The translations under genes were made by a program, and so were the position numbers. A stretch of 30,348 nt of DNA from Monoplex corrugatus. Its lineage: Eukaryota > Mollusca > Gastropoda > Littorinimorpha > Ranellidae. Positions 21,251 to 30,348 of the stretch are shown in pieces. Below the pieces are notes generated by a model. It had not been told where the DNA came from, ran no database searches, and worked only from the letters and a program-made list of their open reading frames with translations. The stretch lies in assembly GCA_030674185.1 (NCBI GenBank), contig JAPXFY010002022.1, positions 1-30,348 of the forward strand. The letters are read 5' to 3'. Each line of letters starts with the position of its first letter. Position 1 is the first letter of the stretch.

Positions 21251-21819
21251 GAATAAAGCTTTAGCTTGTTCAGATTAACTCTCAATTCACTTCGAACTAA
21301 AAAATGTAGTAAGAACCATCAAAATGTATCTGAAGGTGAATTTTATAACAGAGATTTGATCACCTTTTGTGGTTGTCAGCGAAGTGCGAGCCGTCTTATT
21401 TCCCTGCGTCATTAAACAAACTTAAAAACAGAAACATACTGATTCACTCTGTATTTACACATTTCTAGACGATTACTGCACCGTCGCTTTAGGTCGATAT
21501 TCTTTGAGATTCAGCCCAACTGTTTTATACCTGTAACTCCTCCCACAGCCCCCCGAGATATCCGATAAAGCCTGCACTGATTATAATGTTTAATTTACCT
21601 TAAGTGTTTTTGTTCTTTATGTTCGGATGAATTATGTATTTGATGTTACATAAAATGTTACCCTTAATTGATACAATTTCCTTCATGATAACACTAGATT
21701 CATTCATGTTCCTTACGCACCTTTTTTTATTTTCTTTTTTTTCTTCTTTTTTTTTCCGACTAAAAGCACATATGGTGAATAGACTTAAAAGAAATAACGA
21801 ACAACGGAGCGAACTTCTT
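21251..21819. other. Probable LINE 3' region and spacer
   Basis: AT-rich sequence after the RNase H remnant, with no tail motif that I recognise. A T-rich run sits at about 21721-21757. Short open frames on both strands have no motifs. Confidence 0.4.
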
Positions 21820-23485
21820 TCATCAGCCAGGACAAGCAGAACCATCATATTCACAACAGCGGTACATCTTTCATCACCAGGATCAACATATCACAACAGC
21901 GTACGATCTTTCATCACCTGTGGAGTGGAGGACAACAGAATACAACAGCGTACAATCTTTCATCACCGAGTACACAACAGACATCAGAATCACAACACGA
22001 ACATGCTTTCAGTCCACCAGAACAACAGATCACAACCAGCGAACTAATCTTTTCATCACCAGAAACAGAGACAAACAGATCACAACACGTACATCTTTCA
22101 TCACCAGGACAACATATCCACAAACAGCGTACATCTTTCAGTCACCAAGACACAGACGAAACAGATCACGAACGCGCGAACATCATTCATCACCAGGACA
22201 AGCAGATCACAACAACGTAACATCTTTCATCATCCAGTACAACAGATCACAACAACGTACATCTTTCTCACCAAGGACAGAACTAATCACAACAGCGTAG
22301 ATCTTTCATCGACCAGACACATACAACAGATCACAACAAGCGTGACATCATTTCATGTCATTTCGTCATCACCAGGACAACAGATCACAACAACGTACAT
22401 CCTTTCATCACCAGTACACGAGTACAATCAGAGTCAAACAGCGGGACATCTTTCATGCACCAGAACACAGACAACAGATCAGCAAACAGCGTACATCTTA
22501 CTCACCAGTAACAAACAGATCACAACAGCGTACATCTTTGCATCACCAGGACAACAGATCAACAACAGCGGTACACTTACAACAGCCAGAACACAGAACA
22601 ACAGAATCACAACAGAGTGACATCTTTCGAATCACCAGAACACAGACCATCAATCACAACAGCGTACATCTTTCATCACCAGAACACAGACAAGCATATC
22701 ACAACAGCGTTAACTACTTTCAGTCACCATGACCACAAGACACAACAGCGTTACCTATTTCATCACCAAGGACCAACGATCACAGCAGCCTTACATCATT
22801 TATCATCACCAGAACACAGACAACAGATCACAACAAGCTGTACATTCTTTCATCACCAGACCAACAGATCACAAGCAGCGTACATATTTCCTCACCCAAG
22901 GAGCAACAGCGTATCATTCTTTCATCACCCGACAAGCAGATCACAACAGCGTACATCGTTTCAATTCACCAAAACAACAGATCACGAACACTAGCGTAAC
23001 AATCGTTTCCATCACATGAACAGTCACGAATCAACAACAGCGTACATCTTTCCAACACCAGGACCAACAGATCATAACAGCGTACATCTTCATCACCAGG
23101 ACAACAGATCCCATAACAGCGTACATCTTTCATCACCAGAAAACAGATCATAACAGGCGTACATCATTCATCACCAGTACGAACACTCATAACAGCGTAC
23201 ATCTTTCATCACCAGTACAACAGATCCATAAAAGTCGGTACCTCTTTTCATCACCAGAACCACAGACATATCAGATCACAACAGCGTACATCTTCATCCA
23301 CCAGAACACAGTACAACAGATCACAACACGTACATCCTTTCAACACCAGGACAGAAACAGATCACAACAGCGGTAGCATCTTTATGCATCAAGCCAGACT
23401 CACAGATACACAACAGCATACAATCTTTTTCATCACCGAGAACACAGACAACATATCACAACATCGAACATCTTTCAACACCATA
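21820..23485. repeat. Satellite D (~38-46 bp unit)
   Basis: About 40 tandem copies share CAACAGCGTACATCTTTCAT followed by CACCAG. Two unit types mix: a short one joining through GGACAACAGATCA and a longer one through AACACAGACAACAGATCA. The + strand is A+C-rich. All open frames inside are translations of the array. Confidence 0.93.
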
Positions 23486-24022
23486 AAACGACAGAGAACC
23501 ACTAAATCCCTTACAATAATACCTTGAGTGGAGACCCACAACTTACAAGCGAAACATAGCAACTAGACAGATTTATTTGGTATCAAACTTCCCATAACCG
23601 TGCTGTGAAGGGTGAGTTTTGAAGTATCCAAAATGCCAGCTCCATTGACATTGACTTACGGAGATCATTAAAGTGTCGTAGATATTGGCCATACATATAC
23701 CAGGAAGGAAGGTTAAGGCACTGTCAATTCTGATACGTATTTTTGAACCTCTGGGGTGAATGGGACAAATCTGACAACGTATTTGCAGTCTCGCAGGGTA
23801 ATGAAACTAGGGTGCGGTGAACCTGAAGCCAATTTGTTTCAAAGCAGGAGGGCCGTGAACGTTCTCCTGCTTGAAGAAGAAACAGTGATAGTGGACTGGT
23901 CCTTGCTCCAAAAACACAAAACTATTAATAGTTTGACACCATGATGTGATTTCAGTTATCTCATCACAGGAATTTGGGATTTTCACAGAAAATGTGGAAT
24001 GGTGTTGTGTGTTTGTTTTCAG
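23486..24022. other. Unassigned sequence with splice-like signals
   Basis: Non-repetitive and moderately balanced in base composition. It holds a consensus-like donor (AAG|GGTGAGT near 23609) and a 62-codon + frame at 23756-23944 without a known domain. A short inverted repeat GCAGGAG...CTCCTGC lies at about 23844-23870. Confidence 0.35.
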
Positions 24023-24077
24023 GAGCATTCAAAGAATATATAAAATGCCCTGAAGAGAGTACCATTGACCGCAATCG
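24023..24077 (+). CDS. Candidate 55-bp internal exon
   Basis: TTTGTTTTCAG precedes position 24023 and GTAAAGT follows 24077, giving good acceptor and donor contexts around a 55-bp segment. Only one frame is open through it, encoding AFKEYIKCPEESTIDRN. No family is recognised and no partner exon is proven. GT/AG pairs of this kind arise by chance, so this is a weak call. Confidence 0.2.
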
Positions 24078-24171
24078 GTAAAGTTGGCATGTTTTTTTTT
24101 TTTTTGAACAAAAATTACCGTTTGAAAAACAAAAAGGAGGTAACTTGATTTGGGGTTTTTTGACAGATGAA

Positions 24172-24292
24172 CGTGTGTGTGTGTTTTGTGTGTGTGTTGT
24201 GACGTGTTGGTGAGTGTGGTGGTGGTGTGTGTGTGTGTGTGTGGTGCGTGTGGGTAGATTGTGCGTTGTGTGGTGTGTTGTAGTGTCAGCAA
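24172..24292. repeat. (TG)n microsatellite
   Basis: TGTGTG runs are interrupted by GTGGTG and TGTTG steps. The minus-strand His/Thr-rich open frame is an artefact of this. Confidence 0.93.
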
Positions 24293-24417
24293 ACAGAAGT
24301 TAGGTGTTATAGGGTTAGGTTAGGAAAATTGTATTGAAATGTAATGAATGTTTAATAAAAGGTTTAATTTAAATGATTGTAAATGGTAATTATTTAGGTT
24401 ATAGTATAGTACATTCA

Positions 24418-24545
24418 CACATATAGCGAATATATCTATATCTATATACGACATATATATGATAATATGTAATATAAATATAATTCCATATAGATAGAAA
24501 GATAGATAGGATAGAAATATAGAAATAATATATATAATGTAAGTT
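24418..24545. repeat. AT-rich (TATATC)/(GATA)-like simple repeat
   Basis: TATATCTATATCTATATA, later TATATATGATA, and GATAGAAAGATAGATAGGATAG blocks are spread over ~125 bp. Confidence 0.75.
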
Positions 24546-24810
24546 AATTATGTATGTACGTATGATAAAATGTTTTTGTGTTTGTAGTAGTGTGGAACAC
24601 GTTTTTTGAAATGTTTGTAATTGTAAATTTTCCAAATGCTTTTTTAACCTCAAATTTGTCGATTTCGTTGAGATTGGTAACTCAAAAGAACTCCGCTGCC
24701 CAACGATCTTATTGGCCTCTGTTGTTTAATCAGTGAAAAGGAAAAACATTAGGATATGATACACACGTAGTGGACAATGTAGAAGATGCACTAACTTTTT
24801 TTTTTTTTTT
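24546..24810. other. No recognisable feature
   Basis: AT-rich, short unremarkable frames only. Confidence 0.4.
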
Positions 24811-25375
24811 CTTCGTTATTGCTTTGTTTTTGATTTTGTAAATATTGAGTTTTTGTATTTAGCTACTGAAAGTGGAACAAGTACTTCGTTCACATAAAAA
24901 CAAGGGACGACGGCACATTATCAACATGCAAAAACAGCGTTTTTCTAATTCACTCACTCATACATTTTAATAATTCACTCACAACTCTCGTCACTCACTC
25001 AATCACACGAGAGAGGGATGAGCGAGAGGAAAAGAGCGAATAAAGATAGGAGAAGAGAGAGTTTTTCTCCATGATCAATGACCTCACATGGAAAAGACCG
25101 AATGTACGAACTATTTTTCATCCCCCCCCCCTCTCCCCCCCCACCCCCCATCCCCCCGACGCTTTTTGGTTGGTGTTTATTTAATTTTGGTATAGATTTT
25201 CATTTTTGTTTTTTTTTGTTTGTTTATTTTTAGCTATTGAAAAGTTGAACAACGTATTTTGCTCTGTTGTTTCCCTACAATGTCCATGCCTGCCTCAGAT
25301 ATAATAAAATCGGTATTTTTTTCCTCATGTTTTCCATTGAATTGAAAAGAGACGGCCCGTTATTAGTTGATAAGC
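24811..25375. repeat. Imperfect direct duplication, ~385 bp apart
   Basis: About 24820-24925 and 25190-25365 share an ordered set of similar blocks: a T-rich lead; TTTAGCTACTGAAAGTGGAAC versus TTTAGCTATTGAAAAGTTGAAC; a following GTA...TT(C/G)(G/C)T(T/C) segment; and later GACGACGGCACATTAT versus GAGACGGCCCGTTAT. The spacer holds CACTCA and GAGAGA repeats and a C-run cluster. They may be two copies of an unknown short dispersed repeat. Confidence 0.5.
25122..25157 (-). other. G-quadruplex/i-motif sequence
   Basis: Four C-tracts of 10, 8, 6 and 6 bases are separated by TCT, A and AT. The minus strand therefore has four long G-tracts with 1-3 nt loops, a canonical quadruplex pattern. Confidence 0.8.
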
Positions 25376-27059
25376 AATTAGTTCATATTTTGCGGAGCTG
25401 AACTGACCATCGAGGGATGTTTAGAGAAAACCTATTAAGATTCCCCTTGTAAAGCTTAATTTTATGCAAATGATAGTAAAACCAAATCAAATATAAAAGA
25501 AGAAAATACAAGCGAATCAAGAAAAAAAAGAATTCGTTCCAAGACAGTAATTAAACAGACAGATGTTTAGTACGAAAAGGAAGATGTAAAACTTGTACTT
25601 ATCCTTAGATTGAAAACAATGTGGGCCCCACAAAAAAACGCCAATAAATAAACGCATACACAGTTCAAGCGTGTGTTTTTCTGTTGTTGTGGTTGTGTAA
25701 TTTTTGTTTATTGAAGTTAGTAATGTATTGTGTTTTTTTAGGTGTTGGGCTCGGTTTTTTTTGTGTTGTGGTTGTTATTTTTCTGTTTTATCAACCCTCT
25801 TCTTTCCTTGTGGGGGGGTACATTTTTTGTTATGAGTTTCGCGTCGGTTGTTCGTTTTCTAATCTTGAATCGACTTCCTGTTATTCTAAGAGGTTTATGT
25901 GTTCCTTTCCCTTCGTTGTTTTTTTGAGGTAACCAGTATCTGAGAGGTTGTATGTCCCTTTCCGGTGAGTTTTTTTAGGTCCCAACCGAGTTTGTTTGTG
26001 AATATCGTTGGTTATAGATAAAAAAAAAGAAAAAACAAATCAGATTCCTGTATTCAGTCTGGTCTTTCATAAGTAGTTGTATGCATCTAATTAGGTGGCC
26101 AATGTACACTCTGAAGATAACCCGCTAAGGTATTTGAAAACGGGTTTGGGTGGATTTTCCCCATACGTTATGTGTCATTGGAACAGGTGTTCCATCACAT
26201 AAGTTGACATACAGTTCATTTCCATTTAGTACCAGTTTTTCCATCTCACCGAGAGCTCGCTTCCCTGGTATATTATTTGTTATAATAGTTTGAAAAGGAA
26301 AGCCGTTAAACTTCAGCTCTATCTAGGTTATTACAGCTTCTCGCACAGAGGAGTCGACTATTAATGCCGGCAACAAATGGCGATCGTTATCACATGTTGG
26401 TTTGGTCCCTCATCAAACTTCTTTCTGAATAGTAAATTTAAACACAAGGTTTAATATAATTTAGCATAGTATTCTTATCAATTCATAAAAAATTGAAATT
26501 AAGGCTATAATAATAAATACAGTATTTATATGGGGCCTAACCTTTACAATTTCAAATCAAAGCAGCATTCACGCATCCCGAGCATTCTGCTATGACGAAT
26601 CGACAAGAGACACTCACAAAATCAATATTTGGAGAAAAAAAGAAGCGCACAAACTGAGGGAAAGAAAGAGTTATAGAATTCCATTGTTGGGAAAATAGGA
26701 GGGTTTTTAAATGGGTTTAAAATCAAAAGTTGTAGCAAAACGATTATTGAATTTTGGAATGAAAATTAGTTTGAGGGAAACGTCTAAGGTAGAAACGTGA
26801 AACGAGAGTGATAGTGACGTCATCACACGTACGTCCTATTTACAAAAGTTGGCAAGAGAGGGGCCACAGAATTCAGAATACGCTAGGGGCACTCAACAGG
26901 AAATGCATGCACGTTCAGAGGCATGAGATTACAAAATTTAATAAATGACGAGGACAAAATAAGAGAAGGTCGCGGGCGTAAAAGTACAAATTGTCGAAAT
27001 AATTTCCCAAACTGGAAAAGACACCACCACCATTGCCTTAGTTGTGACAGAGCCTGACC
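25376..27059. other. No recognisable feature
   Basis: AT-rich DNA. Open frames at 25684-25932 (+) and 26883-27065 (-) have no known motif. A faint repeat of GAGGTTTATGTGTTCCTTTCC and GAGGTTGTATGTCCCTTTCC lies at about 25890-25962. Confidence 0.45.
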
Positions 27060-29419
27060 CCACATGTCCCATCAAGACCCGTCATGTAGTCCGACAGGTC
27101 ACATCTCCTCCAAAGTGCCCACGCTTGACATCACCAACCGCTGAGCACATGCTCCCTCGGCATCCCACCTGAACACCTGCGTGCACATCTTCCTCCATCC
27201 CACCTACAACCCGGGTACCACATGCTCCTCCAAACCCACCTGACACCCCGGTCACATCGACCCTTCCATCCCACGCTACACCCGGTTCACATTCACGCTC
27301 CATCCCACCTGACAACCAGGACCCAATCAAACCAGAAGTCCACAGGCACATCTCCCCCTCCATCCCACTTGACAAACGTGTCCCCCAGCAACACCTCCAT
27401 GCCCAAACTTACACCTCGGTCCCCCCCCCCCCCCACCTACATCACCACCATCCCACCCTGACGCAACCCGGTCACATCCACTCCATCCCACCTGGACCCA
27501 CCCGGTTCCAACACTAAACACCTCCATCCCAACCCCCACCTGACCCCCCAGTTCCCAACTTCCTCCATCCCCACCTGACACCCCTGTCCCATCAACTCAT
27601 TTAATGTCCACAGGCACCACCTCCTCCATCCCACCTGACACCGTCACATCTTCACCAGCCCACCTAAGACACCAGGTCACATCACTCCATCCCCCCTTAC
27701 AACCCATGTACCCCCCGATCAAGCCCAGGTATAAGTTCCACAGCACTTCTCCTCCATCCCACTGCCTGTTTGAACAACACGCCAGGTCCGCATCTAAAGA
27801 CCATGAAGTCCACAGCCATCCTACTCCCAACCCACCTGACACCCGTCCACATCACCTCCATCCATTCCACCTGGACTCCAGCGGTCATTTCCCCCATCCA
27901 TCCCACCTTACACCCGTTCACAATCACCGTCCATCCCCACCTGACCAACGCGACGGGTCCCACATCACATCCATGCCCACCTGACACCCAGTTCCCATCT
28001 CCTCCATCCCCAACCTGAACAACCCAGTCCCCATGTCAAGACCATGCAAGTCCACAGGCCACATCTCCTCCATCCCACCCACCTTACACCTTCCGGTACA
28101 ACGGAAGTATCTCCGTTCCATAGACCCACCCTTACACCAGTCACATCCCACCATCCCACCTGGACACCCGGACCCATCCCTCCATCCCACCTTGACACCC
28201 CAGGGTTCCCCCCATCAAGAACCAGGAAGACCACAGGCACACCTCCCTCCCATCCCACCTTACACCCCGTCCCCCACACATCTTCTCCACCCCACCCTAC
28301 AACCTGAGGTCACAGTCACCGTCCGATCTCCCCACCTGACACCCAGGTTCCCCATCAAGGACCATGAGTCCCCACAGGCACAACCTCCTCCATCCCACCT
28401 ACACCCCAGGGACCCCCAATCAAGGACCATTAAGTCCACTAGCACGGATTCCACCATCATCCGCCCTGACACCCGGGTCTCACAATCACCTCCATCCCCA
28501 CCTTACACCCGGTCATATCACAAACCTCCCACCAGACTACCCGGACCCACACAACCTCCCATCCCCACCCGACACCCGGTCACATCACATCCATCCCCAC
28601 CTGACACCCAGTCCCAAACTCCTTTCTCCACCATCGCCCACACTGACACCCAGGTTCCCCCCAACGAAGAACCATGAAAGTTTTCCACATGCACAACACC
28701 TCCATCCGCACCTGACATACCCGGTCACATCACCTCCCAATCCCACCTGAAACCAGTCACATCACCTCCATCCCCCACCTGACGACCCAGTCCCATCAGA
28801 CCCAGGAAGTCCCACAGGCAACACGTCCTCCATCCCCCCTTAACACCCAGGTCCCCATCAAGACCTAGAAAGTCCCACAGGCGACATCACCTCCATCCCA
28901 CCTGAACAACCCAGTCCCCATCAAGACCAGATATTCCACAAGGCACAACACCTCCATCCGTAACCCAGAACCACCCCAGGTCCCCATCAAGAGCCAGGAA
29001 GTCCACAGCACAACACCTCGCAGTCCCGACCAGACTACCCCAGGTCCCATCAATACCAGGAAGTACGCACATTTCACATCACCCACCATACCCTCCCTGA
29101 CACCCAGGTCCCATCAAGACCATATATTACCACAGGCCCACGATCACGCCTCCAACCTACCTTAACGACCCAGGTCTCCATCAAGGACCATAATCACAGG
29201 CCCCAATCACCTCCACCTAACCATAGCACCCAGTTTCCCATCAAGCACCAGGGAAGTCCACAGGCACATCGACCTCCATCCCACCTGAACACCCCAGGTC
29301 CCATCAAGACCAGATTGTCCCCACCAGGCCACAATCACCTCCATTCCCACCTTGACACCCCAGGTCCCCCATCAAGACCAGGGCAAGTCCACATGCACAT
29401 CACCCTGGTCCATCCTACC
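27060..29419. repeat. Satellite E1 (C-rich, units of ~45 and ~59 bp)
   Basis: Tandem array with the core CATCACCTCCATCCCACCTG followed by ACACCC. Long units then run AGGTCCCATCAAGACCAGGA and AGTCCACAGGCA before the next core. Short units go directly through GGTCACATC. Indels are frequent. The + strand is strongly C over G. The many Pro/Thr/His-rich (+) and Gly/Trp/Val-rich (-) open frames are readings of the satellite. Confidence 0.93.
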
Positions 29420-29890
29420 TGACACACCAACAGACATTTGCCTGTCAGTCACATCACCTCCATCCTACCGGGAAAACACAACGGACCACAGACATTTGCT
29501 GACCCAGTCCACATCACCGCCATCCCAACTGAAAACACAAACCATCAGAACATTTGCTGTCAGTCCACATCACCTCCATCCTACCAGACAACACCAACAG
29601 ACATTTGCTGTCAGTCATGCTAAACCCACCTCCATCCCCGACCTGACACATCCAACAGACGATTTGCTGTCAGGTCACATCACCTCCAATCCTACCTGAA
29701 CACACCAACAGACATTTGCTGACAGGTCACATCACCTCCATCCTAACCTGAACACACCAACAGACCTTTGCCTGTCAGTCACAAATCACCTCCACCGTAC
29801 CTGACCCACCAACAGACATTTGCTAGTCAGTCACATCACCTCCCATCCTACCTGACACACCAACAGACATTAGCTGTCAGTCCACGAGTC
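29420..29890. repeat. Satellite E2 (49-bp variant unit)
   Basis: About nine or ten copies of CACACCAACAGACATTTGCT + GTCAGTCACATCACCTCCAT + CCTACCTGA. The unit shares the ACATCACCTCCATCC(C/T)ACCTGA core with E1 but replaces the AGGTCCCATCAAG part with a CCAACAGACATTTGCTGTCA block. Copies here are more uniform in length than in E1. Confidence 0.92.
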
Positions 29891-29954
29891 ACTGATCTTA
29901 ATTGTCATATGTAACCCAAACTGAAAAAATAATGTTAGATACAGATATGATTTG

Positions 29955-30140
29955 GCTGTTTTAATAATTACAACAACCGAACAACAACAACAACAATAAT
30001 AATAATAAAATAATAATAATAGCAGATAACAACAACAATAAAAGATTAAATACTATATATAATGACAAGCAACATCAAATAACAATAATAATAAATAATA
30101 ATAACAATAAAGAAAATAATACTAATAACAATCATATAAT
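29955..30140. repeat. (AAC)/(AAT)n microsatellite
   Basis: ACAACAACAACAATAATAATAAT runs, broken by short unique pieces. Confidence 0.9.
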
Positions 30141-30348
30141 CAGTAATAAGGAACATCATTATGTATTATGAAATGATGGAGTGATTATGGATTATGATGT
30201 GATGAATGATGATAGAAAGTAATTGGAGTAGGATAATAGAAAGTATAACAACAATGACAATCGATTTAACGATGATGATGAATAATGATGATTAAGGACG
30301 ACGACGACCGAACCGGACGACGACGGAACGACGACGCGATGGATGAAT
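30141..30348. repeat. (GATGAT)/(ACG)n degenerate microsatellite
   Basis: ATTATGATGTGATGAATGATGAT-like repeats pass into ACGACGACGACC and CGGACGACGACGG at the right edge. The repeat continues beyond the window. Confidence 0.8.

Noticed and set aside
21634..23019. Overlapping open frames of 90-137 codons on the + strand
   Set aside because: Apart from the first ~60 codons of the 21634 frame, which show no motif, they are translations of satellite D.
27082..28750. Pro/Thr/His-rich and Gly/Trp-rich open frames up to 214 codons, resembling collagen- or mucin-like proteins
   Set aside because: Frames follow the satellite E unit, shift with every indel, and have no start context or splice pattern.
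1..30348. tRNA, rRNA or snRNA genes
   Set aside because: No cloverleaf with A/B boxes and no conserved rRNA or snRNA core was recognised by eye; a tRNAscan/Infernal run would be decisive.

Overview
The window reads as accessory, repeat-dominated nuclear DNA of an animal. A gastropod mollusc is the most likely source, because the best-preserved reverse transcriptase resembles CR1/L2-type LINEs that I associate with gastropod genomes; this taxon call is inference only. There is no prokaryotic gene organisation, no operon, no CRISPR array, and no tRNA or rRNA that I can recognise. Satellite copies and LINE frames are full of scattered one-base indels and long homopolymers. This suggests a noisy long-read assembly on top of real decay, so many 'broken' frames may be sequencing errors.

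Layout: 1-430, a 48-bp hairpin-rich minisatellite. 434-720, a + strand fragment of a LINE reverse transcriptase C-terminus. 900-4463, a nearly complete CR1/L2-like LINE on the minus strand (APE endonuclease, linker, RT, 3' UTR and a conserved 3' tail), with a ~356-bp tandem duplication inside the endonuclease. 4500-5460, a short minisatellite and then a homopolymer-rich stretch of doubtful quality. 5460-6925, no recognisable feature. 6925-10125, a large ~26-29-bp satellite array interrupted by a LINE/SINE-type 3' end (7225-7969). 10330-11170, a decayed RT fragment of another LINE (+). 11800-12010, a short tandem repeat. 12919-13037, a candidate signal-peptide exon of an LPMO/chitin-binding-like protein. 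13174-13553, a polypyrimidine tract. 13560-15640, mostly nothing recognisable, with two weak exon-like ORFs on the minus strand. 15648-16190, a ~21-bp satellite. 17440-21250, a second long, heavily decayed LINE (+) of the I/Jockey type with endonuclease, RT and RNase H traces, split by a ~350-bp T-rich tract. 21820-23485, a ~40-45-bp satellite. 23490-27060, mostly unannotated, with a candidate 55-bp exon, microsatellites, a short dispersed duplication and a strong G-quadruplex motif. 27060-29890, a large C-rich satellite with two related unit types. 29940-30348, trinucleotide-type microsatellites.

The window holds no gene network. Its content is three LINE lineages in different states of decay among at least five unrelated satellite families. 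Most of these families have strongly A+C-rich + strands. I found no convincing new biological system. The most interesting items are the dual-hairpin satellite, the shared strand asymmetry of the satellites, the LINE 3' tail inside the satellite array, and the possible LPMO-like exon.
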